Assembly (NCBI RefSeq): GCF_003046585.1 | Contig: NZ_QAAE01000002.1 | Span: forward strand, 62,001 to 126,000 | Direction of reading: 5' to 3' | Source of the DNA: Nitrosomonas aestuarii | Lineage (GTDB): Bacteria; Pseudomonadota; Gammaproteobacteria; Burkholderiales; Nitrosomonadaceae | DNA: 64,000 bases | Shown here: one piece after another, positions 54,885 to 63,384 of the stretch | Numbering within the stretch: position 1 is the first letter of the stretch | Layout of the letters: each line of letters begins with the position of its first letter | Notes under the pieces: model-generated | The model's input: the letters and a program-made list of their open reading frames with translations, nothing else | The model's database searches: none | What the model was told of the DNA's origin: nothing | Program-made: the position numbers and the translations under genes

Positions 54885-55565
54885 ATGCACTGGTCTCAAG
54901 TACTTCTGATTGTTTTACTCACTATTGTGATCACTATAACGGGCACGTATTGGGTACTTAAAACCTATATTTTCACGACTACTTTCACCCCGGTTTCACT
55001 GAATGCAAAAGAAGAAGAAACACTCCGGACCAAGCTGGATGCACTGGGTTATAAGCGAGGATTATCGTCCCGCACAAATGAAGCGCGTATGTACACAGCC
55101 GAAGGTATTGAAAACGATGAAATTGATGGCAGTGGTTTTCTAAACCCGGAACGTTATTCCGAAAAGAATGCACCACGTGAGATCAGTTTCACCGAGCGGG
55201 AGCTGAACGCATTACTAGCCAAGAATACCGATCTCGCCAAAAAACTGGCGATTGATCTTGATGATAATCTCGTCAGTGCCAAGCTACTCGTACCGTTCGA
55301 AGCTGATTTTCCGGTGCTCGGCGGCAAAACACTGCGTTTTAATACCGGTATCGGCATGACTTATCAAAATGAAAAACCGGTTATTGTGCTCAAAGGGGCA
55401 AGTATTATGGGTGTTCCCATCCCTAATGCCTGGCTGGGCGGACTGAAAAATATCGATTTGGTTGAAGAATTCGGTGCCGACACTGGATTCTGGAAATCCT
55501 TCTCGGAAGGTATCGAAAATATTCAGGTGACAGCAGGTCAGATTACAATCAAGCTCAAAGAATAA
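54885..55565 (+). CDS. Hypothetical membrane-anchored protein
   Basis: A 226-residue protein with one N-terminal helix (VLLIVLLTIVITITGTYWVL), then an extracytoplasmic domain: VSLNAKEEETLRTKLDALGY, REISFTERELNALLAKNTDLAKKL split by a loop, VSAKLLVPFEADFPVLGGK and IMGVPIPNAWLGGLKN. The pattern is shared by uncharacterised proteobacterial proteins as I recall them; no function is known. In-frame GTG at 54759 and ATG at 54825 are possible but add an unlikely polar leader. It follows the permease by about 200 bases. Confidence 0.65.
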   Translation: MHWSQVLLIVLLTIVITITGTYWVLKTYIFTTTFTPVSLNAKEEETLRTKLDALGYKRGLSSRTNEARMYTAEGIENDEIDGSGFLNPERYSEKNAPREISFTERELNALLAKNTDLAKKLAIDLDDNLVSAKLLVPFEADFPVLGGKTLRFNTGIGMTYQNEKPVIVLKGASIMGVPIPNAWLGGLKNIDLVEEFGADTGFWKSFSEGIENIQVTAGQITIKLKE

Positions 55566-55604
55566 CGGATTTATTTTTTAGTCGCTCAAAATTTGCACAC
55601 CACG

Positions 55605-55964
55605 TTATGTTTTTTTATTCAGCATATTCTTGAGATTAGCGAAAGGATTGTGAGTAGCCGCTGATTCGGTGTCACTGGTATCCGTTCGGCCCATAAAATC
55701 CTTGAGTTTGGCATGTTCATTTTCATGACAATAGGTGCACAGTAATTCCCAGTTGCTGCCATCAGGCGGATTATCATCGTGGTTGTGGTTCTTGTGATGC
55801 ACTTCGAGCAATTGCAGGTTTTTATGGTCAAAGGTGCGTGCACAGCGACCGCATACCCACGGAAATAATTTCAACGCCCGTTCCCGATAACCTTTAGCGC
55901 GTTGTTCTGCGTTTTTCCTTGCTTCAAGAATCACGCGATCCAATTTGCCGCTTTCTTTGACCAT
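55605..55964 (-). CDS. yajD: HNH nuclease-family protein YajD
   Basis: A 119-residue protein with the HNH layout: a CGRC pair (WVCGRCARTF), LLEVHHKNHNHDDNPPDGSNWELLCTYCHENEH split around the His residues and a second Cys pair (CTYCHENEH). The Cys residues bind a structural zinc; HHKNHN and NWELLC hold the catalytic signature. The start at 55964 is followed by a basic helix. E. coli YajD is 115 residues. It converges on the preceding gene. Confidence 0.88.
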   Translation of the reverse strand: MVKESGKLDRVILEARKNAEQRAKGYRERALKLFPWVCGRCARTFDHKNLQLLEVHHKNHNHDDNPPDGSNWELLCTYCHENEHAKLKDFMGRTDTSDTESAATHNPFANLKNMLNKKT

Positions 55965-56109
55965 ATCTACATTTCTCCTTTAAAAATATCTGATATATGG
56001 CAGTATAGCGAATTATCGACCACTCTTATTTAATTCAATTTAACAATCTGTTAACTCTTATGTTAGCACTGATTAGTTTTATATACATACCCAAATCTGG
56101 AGTTTATGA

Positions 56110-56757
56110 ATGGAACACCTTAACCAAGCCTGGATCATGTTAAAACTGGGTGGAATCATCATTCTGCCATTATCTTTGCTGGGCGTCATCGCGCTGGCGA
56201 TAATGCTCGAAAAAGCATTTGTATACTGGCGCTTCGCCCGTCTCTCGAACGATCTTCTGAATCTTATTGAAACCTATGGTTTCAAGTGGGAAGATTTGGA
56301 AAAAATCTTATCCGGACTGGATCAGCGTCACTATTACAAACGTTTCTTTGAAGTGGTGATTTCTAACCGGCATCAGCCGTCGTGGTGGACCGAATCGCGC
56401 GCGGCGGATGAAGCACAGCTCATTGAAAATTCGCTGGCGCGTCGGCTTTGGGCACTTGAGACAATCGTCACAGCCGCGCCGCTACTCGGGTTGGTGGGAA
56501 CCGTCATCGGCATGATGCGCGCCTTTCAGGTCATCGGCAGCGAAGGTATCGTCAATCCCACAGCAGTCACAGGTGGTGTTGCCGAAGCGTTGATCGCTAC
56601 CGTAATCGGCCTGATTATCGCGCTGGTGGCGTTGTTCGGATTCAATTATTTCTCGCGGATGCAATCGCAAACCATGGATGAAATGGAACGCCTCGGTACA
56701 CGTCTGATTGATCATATTCGTCTGGATCAAAAGGAAGATATCCATGAAACTGCGTAA
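56110..56757 (+). CDS. exbB: ExbB/TolQ/MotA-type proton channel subunit
   Basis: A 215-residue inner-membrane protein: a helix near 15-38, a cytoplasmic region, and the conserved pair LETIVTAAPLLGLVGTVIGM and GGVAEALIATVIGLIIALVAL. It energises a TonB-like partner together with ExbD. It is distinct from TolQ at 17.2 kb. It is the first gene of a three-gene operon, overlapping exbD by 14 bases. Confidence 0.92.
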   Translation: MEHLNQAWIMLKLGGIIILPLSLLGVIALAIMLEKAFVYWRFARLSNDLLNLIETYGFKWEDLEKILSGLDQRHYYKRFFEVVISNRHQPSWWTESRAADEAQLIENSLARRLWALETIVTAAPLLGLVGTVIGMMRAFQVIGSEGIVNPTAVTGGVAEALIATVIGLIIALVALFGFNYFSRMQSQTMDEMERLGTRLIDHIRLDQKEDIHETA

Positions 56758-57145
56758 AACCAGAGCACCACGCAAAGGCTATATCCAGATTATCCCCATG
56801 ATTGACGTCATGTTCTTTTTACTCGCAACATTTATGCTGGCATCTTTATCCATGCAGAAGCTGGATTCGCTGCAGGTCAACCTGCCCGAAGGACAGGCTG
56901 AGAAACTCAGCGAGGAGAAGCCGGTAACGCTGACACTGACCAAGGACAGCGAGATTTTTATCAACAAAGAATCCGTCACGCTAGATACGCTGGCTGCCAC
57001 CCTCAAGCCACTGCTTCAGGATGCACGACAAAAGCTGATAGTATCAGCCGATAACGAAGCACCGCAGGGCATCGTGGTGCAAGCGATGCTGCGCGCGCGC
57101 AATGCCGGCGTACAGCAATTTCTGATTGCGGTGCAGCATCAATAG
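56744..57145 (+). CDS. exbD: ExbD/TolR-type protein
   Basis: A 133-residue protein with a basic N-terminus, one helix (IIPMIDVMFFLLATFMLAS with the essential Asp) and a periplasmic domain ending in ARNAGVQQFLIAV. The ATG at 56744 has AAGGAAG upstream, preferred over the in-frame 56708. It starts within the exbB end, so translation is coupled. Confidence 0.92.
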   Translation: MKLRKTRAPRKGYIQIIPMIDVMFFLLATFMLASLSMQKLDSLQVNLPEGQAEKLSEEKPVTLTLTKDSEIFINKESVTLDTLAATLKPLLQDARQKLIVSADNEAPQGIVVQAMLRARNAGVQQFLIAVQHQ

Positions 57146-57167
57146 TCCTGTCCGGATAATTCACAGA

Positions 57168-58043
57168 ATGACCAGCGTGCGATCAAGGGAAATCCGACTC
57201 TGGTGGCCGTTGCCGCTGGCGGTACTGCTTTGGGTGGTTATCATTTGGGCATTCGGTTTTTTCATGGCGAAATCCGAAGAAGACGCAAGTATTTCAATCC
57301 CCGATGCAATTGAAGCGGAATTCTTGGAGCTTCCAGAACCAGGACAGCAGCAGCAACCGACGCCACCACCACCCAAAGGCGCCGAGACGCAACCCCAGAA
57401 TGACACACAACAAGCAAAAATACCACCACCTCCGCGCACACGCCCCATTCCTCCGCCGTCTGCCAAGCGAGATGCAATTGAAACGGCAAAAATGCCACCA
57501 CCCAAGGAGAAAACAGGCGCCGAGGCACCGCAAACAAAAGAATTTTCCGAACCAACTGATTTGTCGGAGTATATTAATCAGAGAAAGCAACCAAGCCCGG
57601 CTTCAAAACGATCAGCTGGTATTTTTGATGGCGTTGAAAACGCCCAAAATATGAACGCGGAACCGCAACCCTCGGCGGAAGAAATAAGAATTGCGAAAGT
57701 CAAACGCAACCTGCAAATGCCCGGCATTAGCGGTATTTTCCAGATTACTCAGATAGGGCCGCGTTACGCCCGGTTTACTTTCCGTTCCTGGACTACTAAC
57801 CTCAGCAATCCGCGGCGGGAACTTATTGAAGTAGAAGCAGGCCCGGACGGCGATATTGAGCGTGCAGTCGTCCGCAGAATGATTCAGCTCATCCGTCAGT
57901 ATCATCAGGAAGATTTTAATTGGGAATCACAACGTCTGAACCGCGTCATCGTGCTGTCCGCGCGTCCGGGGGATACCGAAGGACTCGAAAATTTCCTGAT
58001 GCGCGAATTCTTTGGAGAACCGTTGCCGCCTTATATGCGGTAA
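57168..58043 (+). CDS. TonB-like energy transducer with an unusual C-terminal domain
   Basis: A 291-residue protein built like TonB: a short cytoplasmic start, one membrane helix (PLAVLLWVVIIWAFGFFMA), a Pro/Gln/Lys-rich periplasmic linker (about 65-150), and a C-terminal domain from about 175. That domain (GIFQITQIGPRYARFTFRSW, RELIEVEAGPDGDIERAVVR, FNWESQRLNRVIVLSARPG, LENFLMREFFGE) lacks the usual TonB SSG...LD...A motif, so it probably contacts a different partner. The start at 57168 is 22 bases after exbD. A strong hairpin covers its stop codon. Confidence 0.75.
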   Translation: MTSVRSREIRLWWPLPLAVLLWVVIIWAFGFFMAKSEEDASISIPDAIEAEFLELPEPGQQQQPTPPPPKGAETQPQNDTQQAKIPPPPRTRPIPPPSAKRDAIETAKMPPPKEKTGAEAPQTKEFSEPTDLSEYINQRKQPSPASKRSAGIFDGVENAQNMNAEPQPSAEEIRIAKVKRNLQMPGISGIFQITQIGPRYARFTFRSWTTNLSNPRRELIEVEAGPDGDIERAVVRRMIQLIRQYHQEDFNWESQRLNRVIVLSARPGDTEGLENFLMREFFGEPLPPYMR

Positions 58044-58051
58044 CGGTTCTC
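58015..58051 (+). terminator. Strong hairpin over the end of the TonB-like gene
   Basis: GAGAACCGTTGCCGC pairs with GCGGTAACGGTTCTC, 15 base pairs with one G-U, loop CTTATAT. It includes the TAA stop. No T run follows, so it may be a terminator of unusual form or an mRNA-end stabiliser. Confidence 0.5.
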
Positions 58052-58243
58052 TAACCAAACAAAGTGTCATTCCAAAGTGGATAAGTGAAACACTATTTAT
58101 TACAACCACGTAGAATGGTAATTTCCAAGGATTCTTATCCAAGAAACAACCTTTGCCGTACCCTATTTTTAGTTCCCAAACCGAAGTGTTCAGAAAAAAA
58201 CATCATGTCTCGGCACCTCTTCGGCTGGGATCATTATTTTATA

Positions 58244-59563
58244 TTACAACGGACTAAATGAACGCGCCAGACAGGCACCTATACCCGTGGGCGTTAAGTC
58301 TACCTCCCCACAGTCACCGGCCGAACAACTTACGCTCTGCCATTTACCTTTTTTGATTTCATTTCCTGTAGTCATTGCCTCTGTCCATTCAAGAAAAGAA
58401 ATCCCGTCTATGGAAGCAGAATAAAATTCATCATCACGGAAGATTGTATGATTACACCCGCGATCGATAAACACATGGTAATTTTTAGGTAAAGCGTTGC
58501 TTATTCCTTCGTTGATACTGTTCATATTAAAATTCCAACCGAAAATATTGTTCGGGTCCTGCAGGCCTCCACCCCAAATGACCGGGTTGTCAACATGCTG
58601 CATAATATCCAGAAAAAGTATCTGAACTGCATCAAATGCCGTTGTGTATTGCGCGAACTTGTCTTTGCGATAATGCGTACCAACCAGGCTGTAGGCACGG
58701 CGTAAAAAGTTGGATGCTGTTGCTCCTTCAGGTAAAGAACTTAATACCGGATGAAGATTTTCGTCAATATTCCAGCTTGATTCAGTGCCAAAAAGTGCTT
58801 CTACAACGAAATCATCCCCAATAACACCGGAACCTCCGTCACCAATCAGAAACATTTTGTGCTTCTTTTTGTTTTCGTCATCTTCATCGTCTTCGTCTTC
58901 GTCTTCGTCTTCGTCGTATCTATTTAAAATTTCTTTTACCCAGGGAAAGTTAATGACAGCACCGTAGCCGCCAGCACTGGAGCCAGCTACAAGAACTTTC
59001 CCAGGGGACGCGTCTTCGTTTTCGTACCATTGTTGTCGCAAATAATTCATTGCATAAAGAAAGTTGTCAAATCCGCGATGCTGAATTGTGAGAATATCAT
59101 CAGCGTTATCGGGATTTAGATAATCGACCTGCTTTGACCCCATGAAGGCATCACCAGTGCAATATGACAGGAAAGCCATGGTCCAGTCTTTGTATGGATT
59201 GTCTGGATTTTTGACATCCAGTATGCCGCCTCTTAAATTTGGGTCATTGGCGGAGATATCTGCATCAGGTACGAAGGTCGATAATATTTCAGCATTTAGC
59301 GTGCTTGAACATGTATTGTAATCCCAGCATGCACCGCCCCCATTTAAAAAGACAATCAGTTTTTTACTTTTTCCTGGTTTGAAATAGAATGAATAGGGTT
59401 GTCCGAATGCGCAACTAGGTTTTATCTCTTTATCCTGATTGGCAATTGTTACAATATATTGATTCAAAGGTACGGTTATCTTCTCCCAGGTACCACCTGC
59501 ATACACAGTATTTGCAAAAACGACTAATGCTGCACAAGAGCTCCAAAGACTGATTGGTTTCAT
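58244..59563 (-). CDS. Secreted pectin-acetylesterase-family hydrolase
   Basis: A 439-residue protein with a signal peptide (LWSSCAALVVFANTVYA). The family core is clear: LIVFLNGGGACWDYNTCSST with the oxyanion region, FLSYCTGDAF, VAGSSAGGYGAV with the nucleophile Ser, MFLIGDGGSG, and RGCNHTIF with the catalytic His. An insert of Asp/Glu and Lys (DEDEDEDDEDDENKKK, about residues 220-235) splits the sequence after the Ser and is encoded by a hexamer repeat. PAE/Notum-type enzymes remove acyl groups from polysaccharide or protein; the substrate here is unknown. It has about 490 bases of free space upstream. Confidence 0.8.
   Translation of the reverse strand: MKPISLWSSCAALVVFANTVYAGGTWEKITVPLNQYIVTIANQDKEIKPSCAFGQPYSFYFKPGKSKKLIVFLNGGGACWDYNTCSSTLNAEILSTFVPDADISANDPNLRGGILDVKNPDNPYKDWTMAFLSYCTGDAFMGSKQVDYLNPDNADDILTIQHRGFDNFLYAMNYLRQQWYENEDASPGKVLVAGSSAGGYGAVINFPWVKEILNRYDEDEDEDEDDEDDENKKKHKMFLIGDGGSGVIGDDFVVEALFGTESSWNIDENLHPVLSSLPEGATASNFLRRAYSLVGTHYRKDKFAQYTTAFDAVQILFLDIMQHVDNPVIWGGGLQDPNNIFGWNFNMNSINEGISNALPKNYHVFIDRGCNHTIFRDDEFYSASIDGISFLEWTEAMTTGNEIKKGKWQSVSCSAGDCGEVDLTPTGIGACLARSFSPL
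58875..58917 (-). repeat. Hexanucleotide microsatellite in the hydrolase gene
   Basis: Four perfect CTTCGT units (58891-58914) with imperfect flanks (CTTCAT, CGTC), read on the coding strand as GAC-GAA repeats. Copy-number changes would be in frame and alter the length of the acidic loop. Confidence 0.85.
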
Positions 59564-60053
59564 CTTTCACCTCCAGGATTCAATTTCGAAGTACAACTTT
59601 TATATTTTCGTTAAGTGGTAAGCCGAGTATCACTGTTACCAATGAGATGATCATATGATAGGCGCACAAAATGACAAATTATCATCTACTCACCACAAAG
59701 CAAAGATACCACATGCATGGACTAAAAAAGAAGAATAAAATCAATCTGAAACTGGATTGAAAATAAGTGTACGCAAATAGAAAATCTTAAGAAGAACCGC
59801 AATGCAAAAAAGCCGGTGTTTCTGGCAATTCCAATACACTCAACAAGAATGCAATGGTTCAAATCGAGGAGCCGGAGCCGGAATCGGTTGCTCATCTTTA
59901 GTTTTTTATTTCCGTCAGCAAAGCATTCAGGGTTATAATTTTCAATGAAAAATTCATAAATTTGGCACTGCTTCGCAGGAGTCGAGTGTGGTATGTGTCA
60001 ATGATAACGAACAGCCTACTGTTCTGTTAATAAACTTCAAAAGAGGATAAATT
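59564..60053. other. Intergenic region between divergent secreted hydrolases
   Basis: About 490 bases with no recognised gene, repeat or RNA. It separates the minus-strand hydrolase from the plus-strand lipase and must carry both promoters. A GGTTCAAATCG word near 59850 recalls a tRNA T-loop, but no acceptor stem surrounds it. Confidence 0.5.
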
Positions 60054-61274
60054 ATGTTCCGGAATTCCAACTTTATCGGTTTGTTGATAGGGATATGTTG
60101 TTTTTTAATCATTGGCAGTCCAGCACGGGCAGTGATTTCAGATTGTATAGAACAAGAAGCGCCAGCTGCATTTTTTGTAGAAAACGGCTTACTTTGTCTG
60201 CAAAAAATAACCGTTGCAGAACAGCCAGGAACTACGTTTTATAAAGCCGCGCTCACATGGTCAGGACCTGACAATCCGAATCAATTCAGGTTGTTGAACG
60301 CAGAACCTGACCAATTGGCCGATCAAAACAGTCCGATTTTTTCTACTGTCGATGGATCGTTAATCATACCCAGAGTCGATATACCCAGAACCTTTGGTAC
60401 GGAACGCTATGTTGCAAATCTGGTTTTAGTGGACGACGAAGATCTTTCCGTTTTTAAACTTGCGTCGGTAACACTTTATATTAATCCTGATTTTGTACCC
60501 AATGTCACTTGGAAACCCTATGGCATGCTTGATTCTGACGAGCGGCACGCAGTTGATTTGCTGGGGCGATCGATTCCTTATGCCAAGCTGGCCGACGCGG
60601 TCTATGATTTTGATAATAAGACCATTGATCAATGGGTTTTGTTCGAGAAGAAGGATAAAAACTCCGGCATGCAAGCCGCCGTTTACTATAACCCAGAAAC
60701 AGATGAAGTGGTGCTGGCGTTTCGTGGAACAGAAACCTGTGACTTTCCATGTTCGTTGAGCGAAACTGCAGAATTTTTCTTAGATACTGCTGCTGACAGC
60801 CTACTCACGTTCGGATTTGTTGATACGCAGTTTGCAGATGCGGTTGATTATGCGCAAGATGTTGTCAATCGTGCACAGGGGCGCAAAATTATTGTCACGG
60901 GGCATTCACTGGGCGGCGGGCTGGCGCAGGCCATCGGTGCGGCACTCGGACTGGAAACCTTTGCATTCAACTCCGCACCGGTTCCGGATGATTTTTTTAA
61001 AGATTATCCGCGCGCTTTATCTCCTGAAATGCTAAGTGAAATCATACATGTAATAGGTGATATTCATGACCCAGTTTCCAACACCGATGAAACCGGAAAG
61101 CTCTATCAGAATGCTGATCATGTTTCGTCATTGATACAATTTGATTTCGATTTGAAAGAAATTCTGCCCGCAGGGCTGAAACAACTGAACGACCTCAGGT
61201 TCAACCGACACAGTATCACTCGTCTGGTTGATAATGCATCCTCACTATTGGCCATTTATCGAGATGGATGGTGA
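60054..61274 (+). CDS. Secreted class-3-type lipase
   Basis: A 406-residue protein with a signal peptide (FIGLLIGICCFLIIGSPARA). An N-terminal beta-rich domain (about 30-150) resembles a cadherin-like or adhesion domain but is not firmly assigned. The C-terminal lipase-3-type hydrolase shows ADAVYDF, EVVLAFRGTETCDF, IIVTGHSLGGGLAQAIGAAL with the nucleophile Ser, and GDIHDPVSN with the Asp. The catalytic His is probably in the last third (NRHSITRLV). AAGAGGATAA precedes the ATG. Confidence 0.85.
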   Translation: MFRNSNFIGLLIGICCFLIIGSPARAVISDCIEQEAPAAFFVENGLLCLQKITVAEQPGTTFYKAALTWSGPDNPNQFRLLNAEPDQLADQNSPIFSTVDGSLIIPRVDIPRTFGTERYVANLVLVDDEDLSVFKLASVTLYINPDFVPNVTWKPYGMLDSDERHAVDLLGRSIPYAKLADAVYDFDNKTIDQWVLFEKKDKNSGMQAAVYYNPETDEVVLAFRGTETCDFPCSLSETAEFFLDTAADSLLTFGFVDTQFADAVDYAQDVVNRAQGRKIIVTGHSLGGGLAQAIGAALGLETFAFNSAPVPDDFFKDYPRALSPEMLSEIIHVIGDIHDPVSNTDETGKLYQNADHVSSLIQFDFDLKEILPAGLKQLNDLRFNRHSITRLVDNASSLLAIYRDGW

Positions 61275-61423
61275 GACACAAACCCTGTTTATTAAATCCC
61301 ATTACATGGTTAGGCGTTTTTCACAAATCCAGTTTCAGCATTAACGTGCTTCATTTTTGCTTGCTCTGTTCTGTGGAAGATTAAACAGATACCACGAAAA
61401 AACATACATGCAGGGAGCATTTT

Positions 61424-63307
61424 TTGGCAACTGATCAATGGCTGATTATCGGAATATTACTTATAACCGCAGTTTTGTTTTTATGGGGTCACTGGCGCCA
61501 TGATCTGGTTGCAATAGGCGCTTTGCTGGCCTGTGTTGTGACCGGTCTGGTCAATTATTCGGATGCTTTTATCGGTTTTAGTCATCCGGCAGTCATAACC
61601 GTCGCTTGTATTCTGATTTTAAGTGCGGGGCTACAAAATTCAGGTGCTGTAGATTGGCTGACGCGTTGGATTCTGCCAAAAAAGTCCGGACCGGTTCTGT
61701 CTATTGTTTCATTAACCTGTCTGGCTGCGATTCTTTCCGGTTTCATGAATAACGTGGGAGCATTGGCTATTCTAATTCCGGTGGCACTGCAGATGTCGTC
61801 ACGGCTGGGTATGGCACCGGGACAAATTTTGATGCCACTGGCATTCGGTTCTATTCTGGGCGGCATGACAACCTTGATTGGTACGCCACCTAATCTGATT
61901 GTTTCCGGCATACGCGCGGAAACGACCGAACTGGGCTATTTTTCCATGTTTGACTTTACATCCGTCGGACTTACTGTCGCGATTGTTGGCGTTTTGTTTA
62001 TTTCTCTGATTGGCTGGCGCTTGGTACCAACCCGCAAACCGGCAAGCTATGAAAGTTTTGATCTCAGCGCTTATCTGACAGAAGCGCGTGTTACATCCAA
62101 CAGCAAAGCCGTTGGCATGAATCTTCATGAAATAGAAACCGTACTGGAAGCAGCTGATGCTCAGGTTGTCGGTTTGGTGCGTAATGATGTCCGGGTTACG
62201 CCAGCCAGCCTGAACCGAAAAATATATGCCAATGATATTCTCATTATCGAAGCGGAGGCGGAATCACTTGCCAATGCCTTGTCCAGTCTGGGCCTGGTGC
62301 TGGAAGAAGCAAAAACTAAAGAGAGCGAAGACGCCAAGAAACCTGACGAAACCGAGAAACACATCGAAACAGTAGAAAAACTGGAAAATGATAAAAAGAA
62401 ATCCAGTCGAAAAACACAAGAAGAAAACAAAGTCGAAAAACCTGCATCCGGTGAAATTATCCTGACGGAGTATGTGATACTGCCTGCTTCGCTACTGGTA
62501 AATCGCTCCCCTCAAGCCATTGAACTGCGCACACGCTACGGGGTTAATTTGCTGGCACTGTCGCGCAAGGGAAGCCGGATAACAACGCGGCTTCGCACGA
62601 TTCTATTCCAGGCTGGCGATGTATTAATGTTGCAAGGTCCGCCTGACGCAATAGCCGAATTTGCTGAAAATACTGGCTGCGTGCCTTTGGCTGAAAGAAC
62701 GCTGCGCATTCCAGACAAACGCAAAGCATTGTTGGGTGGCATTATTATGATGCTGGCAATTAGCGCAATCGTATTCGGATTACTGCCGCCGGCCTTAGCT
62801 TTCATGTGCGGAGTATTGGCCGTGACAGCCCTGCAAATCATACCGTTACGCTCGGTGTATCAGGTAATCGACTGGCCTGTAGTTGTTTTGCTGGCAGCCC
62901 TGATACCGGTTGCCGGCGCGATGCAGGCTACGGGCACAGCTGATCTGATTGCACGCGTATTACTGGAGAACCTGGCACAAGGAGATGCGGTTATCGCATT
63001 GGGATTGGTTCTGGTCGTGACCATGACCTTATCGGATTTGATGAATAATGCAGCGACGGCGGCAGTCATGTGTCCCATTGCGTTAGGCACCGCCAATCAA
63101 CTGAGTGCAAATCCGGATGCCTTTCTGATGGCTGTTGCCGTAGGCGCCTCTTGTGCGTTTCTCACGCCTATCGGTCATCAGAATAATACCTTAATCCTCG
63201 GTCCCGGTGGTTTTCGTTTCGGTGATTACTGGCGGCTGGGGTTGCCGTTGGAAATCCTGGTTATCACGATCAGTGTCCCAATGCTCATTTTGGTTTGGCC
63301 ATTATAA
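61424..63307 (+). CDS. SLC13-family permease with RCK_C domains and a charged linker
   Basis: A 627-residue inner-membrane carrier, paralogue of the 52.9 kb permease. N-terminal transport unit with LSGFMNNVGALAILIPVALQ and LGGMTTLIGTPPNLIVSG, two RCK_C-like domains (about 215-285 and 345-420), and the second transport unit with LSDLMNNAATAAVMCPIALG and FLTPIGHQNNTLILGPGGFR. Between the RCK_C domains lies about 50 residues of Glu/Lys/Asp-rich sequence absent from the paralogue. The start is a TTG at 61424 with GGGAG upstream. The substrate is unknown. Confidence 0.88.
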   Translation: MATDQWLIIGILLITAVLFLWGHWRHDLVAIGALLACVVTGLVNYSDAFIGFSHPAVITVACILILSAGLQNSGAVDWLTRWILPKKSGPVLSIVSLTCLAAILSGFMNNVGALAILIPVALQMSSRLGMAPGQILMPLAFGSILGGMTTLIGTPPNLIVSGIRAETTELGYFSMFDFTSVGLTVAIVGVLFISLIGWRLVPTRKPASYESFDLSAYLTEARVTSNSKAVGMNLHEIETVLEAADAQVVGLVRNDVRVTPASLNRKIYANDILIIEAEAESLANALSSLGLVLEEAKTKESEDAKKPDETEKHIETVEKLENDKKKSSRKTQEENKVEKPASGEIILTEYVILPASLLVNRSPQAIELRTRYGVNLLALSRKGSRITTRLRTILFQAGDVLMLQGPPDAIAEFAENTGCVPLAERTLRIPDKRKALLGGIIMMLAISAIVFGLLPPALAFMCGVLAVTALQIIPLRSVYQVIDWPVVVLLAALIPVAGAMQATGTADLIARVLLENLAQGDAVIALGLVLVVTMTLSDLMNNAATAAVMCPIALGTANQLSANPDAFLMAVAVGASCAFLTPIGHQNNTLILGPGGFRFGDYWRLGLPLEILVITISVPMLILVWPL

Positions 63308-63384
63308 TCACCTTGTAGCAAAATATAGATGCTGGCTTTAAACTAGATACAGCAGGCAATAACACAGGAAATCAGGGAATGTAA

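Noticed and set aside
59840..59870. GGTTCAAATCG resembling a tRNA T-loop
   Set aside because: No acceptor, D or anticodon stems can be drawn around it.
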